From the NCBI GenBank assembly GCA_963779055.1, contig CAVZWN010000002.1, positions 1 through 64,000 on the forward strand: 64,000 nucleotides of DNA. Direction: 5' to 3'. A program made the translations under genes and the position numbers. This document shows, piece by piece, positions 7,898 to 16,015 of this stretch. Positions within the stretch are counted from its first letter, which is position 1, and each line of letters starts with the position of its first letter. This DNA is from Sulfurimicrobium sp963779055 (lineage in GTDB: Bacteria; Pseudomonadota; Gammaproteobacteria; Burkholderiales; Sulfuricellaceae). The notes beneath the pieces were generated by a model that was not told where the DNA came from, did no database searches, and saw nothing but the letters and a program-made list of their open reading frames with translations.

Positions 7898-8601
7898 TGC
7901 TGCTGCCGCTCATGCTTGCTCTGGCGCTCGTCGCTGACGATCCTGCCATCGCGCAGGGTGATGATCCGCTCGGCGCGCTCCATGACGCGCACATCGTGGG
8001 TGGAGAAGATGAAAGTGGTTTTCTCCTCGTGGGAAAGGCGGTGCATGATGTCGAGCAGCGCGGTGGCGTTTTCCGAATCCAGGTTGGCGGTGGGCTCGTC
8101 GGCCAGCACCAGACGCGGCCCGGCGGCCAGGGCGCGGGCGACGGCGACGCGCTGCTGCTGCCCGCCGCTGAGCGCCGAAGGGCGGCGCTGCATGGCCTTT
8201 TCCAGCCCGACCAGTTTCAGGTAGTGCTCGGCCCGTTCGCGGCGGTCTTCGACGTGACGGCCCTGCATCACCATCACCAGCTCGACGTTCTCCAGCGCCG
8301 AGAGCACCGGCACCAGGTTGTAGGCCTGGAATACGAAGCCCAGCTCGAACAGACGGAAGTCCGACAAGGCGGCTTCTTCAGCGTGGTCGTCTCGGTGCCG
8401 GAGAGCTGGATGCTGCCCTTGCGTCGGCGCGTCCAGCCCGCCGATGATGTTGAGCAGGGTGGTCTTGCCCGAGCCGGAGGGGCCGACCAGCGCGGTGAAC
8501 TCGCCTTCCTCGATGGTCAGGTCGATGCCTTGCAGGGCATGCACTTCCAGTTCGCCCTGGCGATAGGTCTTGTCGATGCCTTGTAGTTTCAGCAATGCCA
8601 T
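7822..8601 (-). CDS. ABC transporter ATPase, LolD/MacB type, with internal compensating frameshifts
   Basis: ATP-binding subunit working with the two permeases upstream. Walker A GPSGSGKTTLLNIIGG lies near residues 38-53, Q-loop FVFQAYNLVPVLSALENVEL near 92, signature LSGGQQQRVAVARAL near 144 and Walker B LVLADEPTANLD. Between residues about 61 and 78 the sequence QGQHPALRHRDDHAEEAA does not fit the family. Shifting by one base (extra G near 8416, missing base near 8372) restores a QGSIQLSGTE-like segment, so two compensating indels are likely. The C-terminal 25 residues after DGRIVSDER are Cys- and Arg-rich and overlap the downstream gene, which is also atypical. Confidence 0.85.
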   Translation of the reverse strand: MALLKLQGIDKTYRQGELEVHALQGIDLTIEEGEFTALVGPSGSGKTTLLNIIGGLDAPTQGQHPALRHRDDHAEEAALSDFRLFELGFVFQAYNLVPVLSALENVELVMVMQGRHVEDRRERAEHYLKLVGLEKAMQRRPSALSGGQQQRVAVARALAAGPRLVLADEPTANLDSENATALLDIMHRLSHEEKTTFIFSTHDVRVMERAERIITLRDGRIVSDERQSKHERQQQCVCGIAFSCCWPGCCRCPQRTPSS

Positions 8602-8616
8602 ATCAGTGTTCCTTTC

Positions 8617-9897
8617 TCATGTGCGCAGCGCTTCGACCGGCGTTACGCGCGCGGCCTTGAACGCGGGATAGATGCCGCTGCCCAGGGTGGCGGTGAAGAT
8701 GATCAGCGTGAGTTGAGTGACGCGATCCCAGGACAGCTCGGTGTAGATCACCGGGTCCATGAAGCTGCCCATCATTGAAGTGCTGCCGCTGCCCATCAGC
8801 GTTGCCATGTCGAAGCCGTGGGTCGAAAACCACCAGTGCGTGCCTCCGCCCAGCAGCCAGCCGATGCTCACCGCCAGCAGGCTCAGCAGCAGCGATTCGC
8901 AGAACACCAGCGCCAGCAACTGCCGGCGGGATAGCCCCAGCGCGCGCAGCAGGCCGAATTCGCGGGTGCGCTCCAGCACGCTCATCAGCACCGTGTTGAG
9001 GATGCCGAACACCACCATGATCAGGATCAGCACCAGGAAGATGTAGTTGCCGGCGTCGTCGATGATGACGAACTGCACCAGCTGCGGCATCATTTCCTGC
9101 CAATCCATTGCCGCCACGGCATCGCTTTCCACCGCCGCTTTCAAACGCGGCTTCCAGATGTCCGCCGCATCCGGGTCGTCGAGGAAAACGGCGAAGCGGG
9201 TCACCGGCTCCAGGGCCGGGTCGGCGCCTTCGCCTTCGAGAAAGCGCCGCGCCAGCTGGATGTCGCCGAGGATCAGGTAGTCGTCCAGTTCCTCCACCCT
9301 GGAGTCGAAGATGCCGCGCACACGGGCCAGCTGCGCCTGCGAATCGCCGCCCTGCTTGCCGGCCATCAGCACCACCTTGCCGCCGACTTTCACCTTGAGC
9401 TTGCTCGCCATGCCGTCGCCGATGACGATGCCGCGCAGGTCGCCGGATTCGATCCACGCGCCATCGACCAGATGCGGCTTGAGCATCTCGACCCGCCGGT
9501 CGCCGCGCGGACTCAGGCCTTCCAGACCGGCGCCGACCGAGTTGCTGGCGCTGCTGGCAAGTACCTGCAGGGCGATGCGCGGCTCGACGCTGCCGGGCAG
9601 CTTGAGCGCATCCAGTTGCGCCAGCAGCGCTTTGCCGTCGGCGAGATAGGTGTGGTTGGCCGGCGCTTCGAGATAGCCGCGCGGCTGCACGGTGAGGTGG
9701 CCCTCGCCCAGTTTGATGGCGTTGCGGATCAGTGAATTGTGGGCGCCGTCGCCGATACCGATCATGAACACCGACAGGGCGAAGCCGATGGCGATCGAAC
9801 TCAGCGTGATCAGCGTGCGCCGCCGGTGCCGCCAGATGTTGCGCCAGGCCAGCATCCACAGCATGGCCACGGGCAGATGGCTGTGCCGGGCATTCAT
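8617..9897 (-). CDS. ABC transporter permease, FtsX/LolC-E family (first of pair by strand position)
   Basis: A 426-residue membrane protein with the MacB/LolCE layout. It has an N-terminal membrane segment (RRTLITLSSIAIGFALSVFM), a long periplasmic domain of about 230 residues, and three C-terminal segments. These include the FtsX-domain sequence FGILNTVLMSVLERTREFGLLRALG and the end YPAFKAARVTPVEALRT. The start overlaps the upstream permease stop by 4 bases (ATGA) and 15 bases separate its stop from the ATPase gene. With the other permease it would form a heterodimer like LolC/LolE; the substrate is unknown. Confidence 0.9.
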   Translation of the reverse strand: MNARHSHLPVAMLWMLAWRNIWRHRRRTLITLSSIAIGFALSVFMIGIGDGAHNSLIRNAIKLGEGHLTVQPRGYLEAPANHTYLADGKALLAQLDALKLPGSVEPRIALQVLASSASNSVGAGLEGLSPRGDRRVEMLKPHLVDGAWIESGDLRGIVIGDGMASKLKVKVGGKVVLMAGKQGGDSQAQLARVRGIFDSRVEELDDYLILGDIQLARRFLEGEGADPALEPVTRFAVFLDDPDAADIWKPRLKAAVESDAVAAMDWQEMMPQLVQFVIIDDAGNYIFLVLILIMVVFGILNTVLMSVLERTREFGLLRALGLSRRQLLALVFCESLLLSLLAVSIGWLLGGGTHWWFSTHGFDMATLMGSGSTSMMGSFMDPVIYTELSWDRVTQLTLIIFTATLGSGIYPAFKAARVTPVEALRT

Positions 9898-11210
9898 CGC
9901 ATCACCTCCGCAGGCTTGAGGCGTACCGTGCGCCAGGCGGGGAGCAGCGCAGCCACCAGCGTGATGACCAGCATCAACAGACTGGCGATGAGCAGATCCA
10001 TGGGCGCGAGGTGGAGCTGCATGTAGGGCTCGAACACCATTCCGCCCCAGTCGTAGCCGTCGGGCATGGTGCCGGACAGGTCGATGCCGCGCTCACCGAA
10101 CAGGCTGACGATGCCGACCCCCAGCGCCACGCCGGTCAGCGCCGATACCAGCGCCAGGAAGAAGGACTCCAGCAGCACCATCAGCAGCAGCCAGCGGCGC
10201 TTCATGCCGATGGCGAGCAGGATGCCGAACTCGTGGGTGCGCTCGTGCACCGCCATCAGCATGGTGTTGAGCATGCCCATCGAGGCCAGCGCGATAACGA
10301 TGAAGCCGACCACGAAGGTCATGGTTTTGCTGATCTCCAGCATGTCGGCCACCATCGGCGTGAGCTGGCGCCAGTTGCGCACCACGGGCGATCCGCCCAG
10401 TTCGTCGAGCGGTTGCGCAGCGGTCAGTTTTTTCAGTTCAGCAGCCAGCGCGGCCTGCACCGTTTCCAACCCGGTCACGTCGTCGATATTGACCGCCAGT
10501 TCGTGGAAGCCGTCGCCCAGATACATCAGCTTTTGATAGGCCTCGATCGACATCAGCACGCCCATGCGGTCGAAGTTCGGCTCCAGCGGCTTGAGGATCG
10601 CCGCCACGCGGAACAGCGCATTGCCGACACTGCCGTCCGCCGCCTGGGTGACCAGGATCAGTTCGCTGCCCGGCGTGATGTTCATGTTCTTGGCCAGTTG
10701 CGCGCCGATCACCAGGTTGTGGCGCGGCAACCCTTCCTTGCTGTCGCTGGCGCGGCCCAGGTCGAGCGCGCCTGCACGCACTTGCTCCAGCATCTTCGTG
10801 ACGTCCGGTTCATGCTGCGGATCGACCGCCTTGATCAGCACCCCGGTCGAGGTCTGTGCCGTGCTGGCGAGGCCTGAGGCATACAGGCGCGGCGTGACGC
10901 GGATGTTTGGCATGTCCTGCCGGATCTGGTCGAGGTAAGACCACGGCAGCGTGGCATACAGATCCTGGTCGTCGATGTAGGCCTGCCGGTGTACCTGCAA
11001 ATGACCGATGGAAATGGCCGTGGCCTGATGCACCATCTGCCGCATCATGCCTTCCATCAGCGCCATGTAGAAGATCACCATCACCAGCCCGCTGGCCAGC
11101 GCCGAGATGGTGAGCAAGCTGCGCACCGGGCTGCGCCAGATGTTGCGCCAGGCGATGAACAGCAGCATCGGCAGGCGGCTCAGGCTGGAGGTGCTGAAGT
11201 TTGCCTGCAT
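9894..11210 (-). CDS. ABC transporter permease, FtsX/LolC-E family (second of pair)
   Basis: A 438-residue protein paralogous to the neighbouring permease. It has an N-terminal membrane segment (SLLTISALASGLVMVIFYMAL), a periplasmic domain with a MacB-like core, and C-terminal segments with LNTMLMAVHERTHEFGILLAIGMKRR and LPAWRTVRLKPAEVMR. It begins 3 bases after the LolA-like gene stop and overlaps the next permease by 4 bases, so the operon is tightly coupled. Two distinct permeases plus a separate ATPase match the LolCDE pattern rather than the single-chain MacB pattern. A canonical LolCDE also exists in most betaproteobacteria; this set may be a second, specialised system. Confidence 0.9.
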   Translation of the reverse strand: MQANFSTSSLSRLPMLLFIAWRNIWRSPVRSLLTISALASGLVMVIFYMALMEGMMRQMVHQATAISIGHLQVHRQAYIDDQDLYATLPWSYLDQIRQDMPNIRVTPRLYASGLASTAQTSTGVLIKAVDPQHEPDVTKMLEQVRAGALDLGRASDSKEGLPRHNLVIGAQLAKNMNITPGSELILVTQAADGSVGNALFRVAAILKPLEPNFDRMGVLMSIEAYQKLMYLGDGFHELAVNIDDVTGLETVQAALAAELKKLTAAQPLDELGGSPVVRNWRQLTPMVADMLEISKTMTFVVGFIVIALASMGMLNTMLMAVHERTHEFGILLAIGMKRRWLLLMVLLESFFLALVSALTGVALGVGIVSLFGERGIDLSGTMPDGYDWGGMVFEPYMQLHLAPMDLLIASLLMLVITLVAALLPAWRTVRLKPAEVMR

Positions 11211-11212
11211 GT

Positions 11213-11983
11213 TCAGCGCCGCTTCTGCAGGCTTTGCAGCGAGAAGAACGAAGCCTCCAGCGGCACGCCGAAACGGATCTCGTCATAGACGATCACCGTC
11301 GATTCATCCGGCTTGTCCTCCGGTTGCAGGACCATGCGCATCGGAATGACACGGCCATCAATGGTCTTGAATTGATCGAGGGTCATGGTACGGATCAGCG
11401 CGCCTTCCTCGTCGTAATAGATGTTCCTGAACGGTGCCAGGGTCTTCTGCTCCACCAGCATCACCACCTTGCCCCACACCACCGCCGCATTGGGCTTGGG
11501 CGTCGAGGTCAGCTCATACACGGCGCGCCCGTCGCGCTGGCCCTCGAAGGTGATCTTCGAGGTGTAATCATCCTCGAAGCTGCTGTCCTTGACCAGATCG
11601 TCGTTGGTGAAATGGCTGCCCATCCACGAGCCCGACATCATGCTCGACGGCACCTTGGTCACCCGGTTGATCTTGGGCAGGTAATTCCAGATGTTGTCTT
11701 CCACCTTGAGCGTGGCGATGCCGCGATCCTTGACCGGGTCGCGGATCACCACCAGCGAATAGTCCTTGCCGCGCGACCAGCCCTCCATGGTCATGGCGCG
11801 CTCGTAGCGGCGGGTCTTCACCGTCATGGTCATGGTGGTCTGCGATGTTTCGCCGCGCCACAGGCTGTCGATGTGGCGGATCAGCTCATCCGCTTCGATG
11901 GCCTGGGCCGGATGCGGAAGGAGCAGCAGCATCAGGCAGGCTCCGGCCCAAGCCCGGTACCAGCGGGATTTGGATGTCAGCAT
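11213..11983 (-). CDS. LolA-like outer membrane lipoprotein-sorting protein
   Basis: A 256-residue periplasmic protein of the COG2834 type (LolA/LolB-like fold). The chosen ATG at 11983 has AAGGAGAAA just upstream and opens a signal peptide (MLTSKSRWYRAWAGACL, cleavage after AQA). The mature part shows the family sequences MTVKTRRYERAMTMEGWSRGKDYSLVVI, KVEDNIWNYLPKINRVTKVPSSMM, SWMGSHFTNDDLVKD and DGRVIPMRM. A longer frame to 12097 exists but lacks a ribosome site. It is the first gene of the operon with two permeases, an ATPase and a beta-barrel, suggesting it carries a lipid or lipoprotein across the periplasm. Confidence 0.88.
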   Translation of the reverse strand: MLTSKSRWYRAWAGACLMLLLLPHPAQAIEADELIRHIDSLWRGETSQTTMTMTVKTRRYERAMTMEGWSRGKDYSLVVIRDPVKDRGIATLKVEDNIWNYLPKINRVTKVPSSMMSGSWMGSHFTNDDLVKDSSFEDDYTSKITFEGQRDGRAVYELTSTPKPNAAVVWGKVVMLVEQKTLAPFRNIYYDEEGALIRTMTLDQFKTIDGRVIPMRMVLQPEDKPDESTVIVYDEIRFGVPLEASFFSLQSLQKRR

Positions 11984-12009
11984 GTGTTTTTCTCCTTTGC
12001 CATTCGGAT

Positions 12010-12156
12010 TCAGTCCGCCATCGTCTTGCGGAAACGCGACAGGGCACCCAGAAAGAATAATGCGCCCAAAGCCGCCCAGGCGGCGAAATCGATCCACACC
12101 ACATCCAGCCCGGCACCGCGATACATGATAGCCGGAGAAACCGGCGGTGTAACCAT
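12010..12156 (-). pseudogene. Remnant of an ABC-2 type permease C-terminus
   Basis: A 48-codon minus-strand frame ends in LFFLGALSRFRKTMAD and contains GLDVVWIDFAAWAALG, which resembles the last membrane segment and RFRKT tail of ABC-2 permeases. The frame can be followed upstream to about 12216 without a good start. There is no matching ATPase and no N-terminal part, so it looks like a leftover of a deleted gene. It lies upstream of the LolA-like gene on the same strand. Confidence 0.4.
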
Positions 12157-12271
12157 GACGGCATTGCGGGTTGCAAAAAAGCTCAGGCTAATGAAGCGTT
12201 TACAACTGTATTGACTTGTTTACGACTTTAATAGGTTGGAACACCCTTTAATACTTGAACTTTTTACTGTA

Positions 12272-12298
12272 CTATCACTCTCAATCATCGAGTGCTAA
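12272..12298 (+). promoter_or_regulatory. CIRCE operator (HrcA binding site) upstream of rpoH
   Basis: CTATCACTC, nine bases, then GAGTGCTAA. The consensus is TTAGCACTC-N9-GAGTGCTAA: the right half is perfect, the left half matches 7 of 9, and the spacing is exact. It ends 28 bases before the rpoH ATG, so HrcA binding would block transcription. hrcA itself is not in the window. I could not assign a confident sigma70 promoter around it. Confidence 0.85.
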
Positions 12299-12325
12299 GA
12301 TATTGCCGTAAGGAGAAATCAATTT

Positions 12326-13177
12326 ATGACCAATGCTCTTACTTTCCCCGTCCCAAGTTCGGCGGCCAGTCTGGAAAGCTACATTCAGTCCATCAGGGCG
12401 GTGCCTCTGCTGACTCCCGAAGAAGAACATGATTACGCCATGCGCCTGAAGCAGGATAACGATGTGGAAGCCGCTCGCATGCTGGTCATGTCGCATCTCC
12501 GCGTGGTCGTGAGTATTGCGCGTGGCTACCTCGGTTATGGTCTGCCGCAGGCTGACCTGATTCAGGAAGGCAATATCGGCCTGATGAAAGCGGTCAAGCG
12601 CTTCGACCCGGACCGTGGCGTGCGCCTGGTTTCCTTTGCCGTGCACTGGATCAAGGCGGAGATTCACGAGTTCATCCTGCGCAACTGGCGTCTGGTCAAG
12701 ATTGCCACCACCAAGGCGCAACGTAAATTGTTCTTCAATCTGCGTAGCCTGAAGCAGAGCCTGGGCACGCTGAACCACGATGAAGTGCAGACCATGGCAC
12801 GCCAACTGGGCGTCAAACCGGAAGAAGTGGTCGAGATGGAGACCCGTCTCACCGGAAAAGATATTAACCTGGAAGGCAATGGCTCGGACGATGAAGATAG
12901 TTTCAGCCCGATTGCCTATCTGGTTGACCCCAATGCAGAACCCGCCGTTCAGCTCGAGCAGGAAGATACTGCGAGGCGCCACAGTGAAGGCCTGGCTGCT
13001 GCACTGTCCAGCCTCGATGAGCGCAGCCGCCGCATTATTGAAGCACGCTGGCTGCAGGAAGATGGCGGATCAACACTGCACGAACTGGCTGCTGAATACG
13101 GTGTTTCAGCCGAGCGCATTCGCCAGATCGAGCAGAAAGCGATGCAGAAAATGAAAGTGCTGATCGGAGAAAACTGA
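12326..13177 (+). CDS. rpoH: RNA polymerase sigma-32 factor (heat shock)
   Basis: Directs RNA polymerase to heat-shock promoters. The 283 residues contain the region 2 core HLRVVVSIARGYLGYGLPQADLIQEGNIGLMKAVKRFDP near residues 60-98. They also contain the RpoH-box sequence QRKLFFNLR at 132-140, which is diagnostic for RpoH over RpoD or RpoS, and a region 4 helix-turn-helix ending LAAEYGVSAERIRQIEQKAMQKMK. AAGGAG lies about 9 bases before the ATG. Regulation by HrcA is suggested by the CIRCE element just upstream. An intrinsic terminator follows. Confidence 0.97.
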   Translation: MTNALTFPVPSSAASLESYIQSIRAVPLLTPEEEHDYAMRLKQDNDVEAARMLVMSHLRVVVSIARGYLGYGLPQADLIQEGNIGLMKAVKRFDPDRGVRLVSFAVHWIKAEIHEFILRNWRLVKIATTKAQRKLFFNLRSLKQSLGTLNHDEVQTMARQLGVKPEEVVEMETRLTGKDINLEGNGSDDEDSFSPIAYLVDPNAEPAVQLEQEDTARRHSEGLAAALSSLDERSRRIIEARWLQEDGGSTLHELAAEYGVSAERIRQIEQKAMQKMKVLIGEN

Positions 13178-13208
13178 TCAGGTCTTGGGCGGCAGGTTCC
13201 GCTCCATT

Positions 13209-13241
13209 AAAAAAGGCGCTGTGTTGAACAGCGCCTTTTTT
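13209..13241 (+). terminator. Intrinsic terminator after rpoH
   Basis: Stem GGCGCTGT / ACAGCGCC with loop GTTGA, flanked by an A-run on the left and a T6 run on the right. The flanking A and T runs make it usable in both directions, so it may also end the convergent cco transcript. Confidence 0.9.
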
Positions 13242-13261
13242 GTTGCCCTTAACTTCCCGGA

Positions 13262-13360
13262 TCAGGCAAGAATAACGGACAGGAAACTGATCCATGACCA
13301 GACAATCAGGGCGATCACGACTGTCATTGGAAGGTTTTCTTTTGTAAACAGGTTTGCCAT
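13262..13360 (-). CDS. Small single-pass membrane protein downstream of ccoS
   Basis: A 32-residue frame with start ATG at 13360, preceded by GGAG at 8 bases. It reads MANLFTKENL, then a hydrophobic helix of about 20 residues (MTVVIALIVWSWISFLSVIL) and ends at A. It lies 37 bases after ccoS on the same strand, at the end of the cytochrome cbb3 cluster. Very small membrane proteins of this shape (CcoM, CydX, CcoQ) associate with terminal oxidases. The location makes a cbb3-associated role plausible, but no homology was established. Confidence 0.6.
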   Translation of the reverse strand: MANLFTKENLPMTVVIALIVWSWISFLSVILA

Positions 13361-13397
13361 AGCTATTACTCCAAATAATCTGTCGTTGCATTTTAAT

Positions 13398-13583
13398 TTA
13401 CTTTTCCTCTTCTTTCAATGGCCTGCGCGGAATTCTGGGATCATCATCGTCCATCAGGATACGTTGAGCCGGCCCTTCCATGTCCTCGAACTGTCCACTC
13501 CGGATAGCCCAGAAAATACCGATCCCGGCGATGATGACCATAAGCGCGGCCAAACCAAGCAGGAATATCAGAATGGAATTCAT
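13398..13583 (-). CDS. ccoS: cbb3 oxidase assembly protein CcoS
   Basis: Small membrane protein needed for heme and copper insertion into CcoN. The 61 residues start with a hydrophobic helix (ILIFLLGLAALMVIIAGIGIFWAI), then SGQFEDMEGPAQRILMDDD, the conserved CcoS segment in which the membrane helix is followed by a Gln-Phe-(Asp/Glu)-Asp motif and an Ile-Leu-x-Asp-Asp motif. It follows ccoI with 14 bases spacing, as in other ccoGHIS operons. Confidence 0.93.
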   Translation of the reverse strand: MNSILIFLLGLAALMVIIAGIGIFWAIRSGQFEDMEGPAQRILMDDDDPRIPRRPLKEEEK

Positions 13584-13597
13584 GCGATTTTATTCTC

Positions 13598-16015
13598 TCA
13601 AACTTGCCGCAAACGCAGTGCATTCAGCACCACGACCAATGAACTGACCGACATCCCGAGCGCTGCCAGCCAGGGGGGAATATAACCCAATGCGGCAAAT
13701 GGCAGAGCCAGAAAATTATATCCCGTTGCCCAGACAAAATTCTGCCTCATCACAATCAGGGTCGCCTGACCTGCCTGCAGGGCACGCCAGATGTCGGGCA
13801 GCTTTTCGGATAACAATACGATGTCGCTGCTGGCACGGGCCACCTGGGTACCCCCGCCCATGGCCAGCGAGACATCTGCGCCCGCCAGCACCGGCGCATC
13901 GTTGACGCCATCGCCCACCATCGCCACGACAGCCCCTTCAGCCTGCATTTTCTTCAGGGCCGATAATTTATCTTCCGGCTGCAGTGCGCCGCGGAAATCC
14001 GCAATTCCCAGTCTGTGTGCAAAATGCTGCACCGCCGCAATTGAATCGCCACTCAGGATAGATACACCCAGGCCCTGCGCTTTCAGCTTGGCTATCAATT
14101 CCGTAGCATCCGGACGCAATTCATCCGAAAGCTCGAATGCGGCAAGCACTTCGCTCTCGTCGCATAACCAGACCACGGTTGCGCCTGCCACCACATCCAG
14201 CTCGGGTTCCTCACCCTCCTGCGTCAGCGAAGAAAGCATCCGGTTGCCAAGGGTATAGCGGTGACTGCCGATGATTCCCGACACGCCCTTGCCCGGAAAA
14301 TTCTGCGCTTCTGACACTACATGCAATTCATTTTTGTCGATGCGCTCCAGAAAGCTTTGTGCCAATGGATGCTCCGAGGCTTGTTCCAGGCTGGCCGCCA
14401 GACGCAAACATGCTTGCGAATCCATCACTCCGAATGCCAGCACCTGATGTAGCTTGGGCTTGCCGAAGGTCAGGGTTCCGGTTTTATCGAACACGACATG
14501 TGTAACCTTGGCGAGGGTTTCAAGTGCGTGTCCACGGGTAAGCAGAATCCCCTGTTTGAGCAGATGTGACCCGGCTGCGGCAAAAGCGGCCGGGGCGGCA
14601 ATAGAAAGCGCACAGGGGCAGGTGACGACCAGTACCGCCAGCACAATCTCCAGAAGTTTGCCGGGATCGTACCACCACCAGGCAAGCGCAACGACCAGCG
14701 TCAGAGCGAGCAGCACATAGGTAAAGCGCCCCGCCACCTGGTCCGCAAGTTGCGCCAGGCGCGGTTTTTCAGATACGGCCCGATCCAGTAACCGCACAAT
14801 ACCGGCAAGAACCGTATTTTCGCCTGTGCCGGTCACACGCACTTCGAGCGGCCCTTCGAGATTGATGCTACCGGCGATGACCGGATCGCCAACCGCCTTC
14901 GAAACGGCGCGGCTTTCTCCGGTCAGCAAGGCTTCGTCAACACTGCTGACCCCTGTGGCTATTTCGCCATCTGCGGCAACCGCTTCGCCCGGCTTGACCA
15001 GAATAATGTCACCCACTGCCAGATCCAGCACTGCCACCGCCTCCTGTTGCCCATCGCGCAGACGCAACGCCATGGCGGGTACAAGTTTGAGGAGATTTTC
15101 GGTTGCTTCCACCGATTTTTCACGCGCATTGCGCTCGAGAAAACGGGTCGAAAGAAGGAACAGGGCAAACATGGTAATCGCATCGTAATACACCACGCCC
15201 TCACCCTGCAGCGTAACCCATACGCTGCCTGCAAAGGCAGTGATGATCGCCAGACTCACCGGAACGTCCATGTTGAGGTGGCGTGATTTCATGGCCCACC
15301 AGGCGCTGGCATAGAACGGTACTGCGGTATACAGGAATACCGGCAGCGTAAGCACCAGACTGACGTAGCGCAGCAGATTGGCGGTATCTGAATCCATGCC
15401 CAGGGCTGCGCCGGCATAGAGTGCGACAGCCAGCATCATGACCTGAGCTGCCGCAAGCCCGGTAACGGCTATGCGCCGGATATCCTTACTACGGCTCTTG
15501 CGCCGCAACTCTTCCTGCTGCAGGGCGTTATAGGGATGGGCGTTGTAGCCCAGCAACTGGATCTCCTTGAGAATCCTGGAGAGCTGAATTTCCCTTTCAT
15601 CCCAGCTGATACGCGCCCGGTGGTTGGCATAATTTACCTGCACCGTCTTGACGCCGTGCAGTTGCTGCAGGTGCCGTTCATTCAGCCAGACACAGGCAGC
15701 ACAGGTGATACCCTCCAGAATCAGCGAGGCCTGCTTGATGTGGGGGTCACTTTCGATAACAAAACTTCTCTGAATTTCAGGGTGGTCGTAGAGCGCCAGC
15801 CTGGAAAGCTCGGCAGGGATCAACTCATGCCCGGTCCCGGGCATTGCCGTGCGATGACGGTAATATTCCTGCAGGCCATTTTCAACAATGGCCTGTGCTA
15901 CCGCCTGACAACCCCGGCAGCACATCAAATGCACCTGGTTTTCAATCTCGACGGGAAACTCCGAGCCCTGCGGCACAGGTAAGCCACAGTGAAAACAGGC
16001 TGGATCCAGGCTCAT
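13598..16015 (-). CDS. ccoI: Copper-translocating P-type ATPase for cbb3 assembly (CcoI/FixI/CopA2)
   Basis: Exports Cu(I) to the periplasm for loading of the CcoN copper site. The 805 residues contain an N-terminal Cys-rich segment (FHCGLP, CCRGC), a heavy-metal domain with GITCAACVW near residue 100, and the phosphatase loop TGESRAV. The ion-binding CPC motif lies in VTCPCALSIAAP, followed by the phosphorylation site FDKTGTLTFGKPK and the hinge GDGVNDAPVL. The Cys-rich N-terminal extension and the position between ccoH and ccoS assign it to the CcoI type rather than a copper-resistance CopA. Start overlaps the ccoH stop by 4 bases. Confidence 0.95.
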   Translation of the reverse strand: MSLDPACFHCGLPVPQGSEFPVEIENQVHLMCCRGCQAVAQAIVENGLQEYYRHRTAMPGTGHELIPAELSRLALYDHPEIQRSFVIESDPHIKQASLILEGITCAACVWLNERHLQQLHGVKTVQVNYANHRARISWDEREIQLSRILKEIQLLGYNAHPYNALQQEELRRKSRSKDIRRIAVTGLAAAQVMMLAVALYAGAALGMDSDTANLLRYVSLVLTLPVFLYTAVPFYASAWWAMKSRHLNMDVPVSLAIITAFAGSVWVTLQGEGVVYYDAITMFALFLLSTRFLERNAREKSVEATENLLKLVPAMALRLRDGQQEAVAVLDLAVGDIILVKPGEAVAADGEIATGVSSVDEALLTGESRAVSKAVGDPVIAGSINLEGPLEVRVTGTGENTVLAGIVRLLDRAVSEKPRLAQLADQVAGRFTYVLLALTLVVALAWWWYDPGKLLEIVLAVLVVTCPCALSIAAPAAFAAAGSHLLKQGILLTRGHALETLAKVTHVVFDKTGTLTFGKPKLHQVLAFGVMDSQACLRLAASLEQASEHPLAQSFLERIDKNELHVVSEAQNFPGKGVSGIIGSHRYTLGNRMLSSLTQEGEEPELDVVAGATVVWLCDESEVLAAFELSDELRPDATELIAKLKAQGLGVSILSGDSIAAVQHFAHRLGIADFRGALQPEDKLSALKKMQAEGAVVAMVGDGVNDAPVLAGADVSLAMGGGTQVARASSDIVLLSEKLPDIWRALQAGQATLIVMRQNFVWATGYNFLALPFAALGYIPPWLAALGMSVSSLVVVLNALRLRQV

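Noticed and set aside
7079..8586. Long plus-strand frames opposite the barrel and ATPase genes
   Set aside because: Antisense shadows; conserved motifs are on the minus strand.
12010..12156. Possible intact small membrane protein upstream of the LolA-like gene
   Set aside because: It matches only the end of ABC-2 permeases and has no convincing start or ribosome site; listed as a remnant instead.
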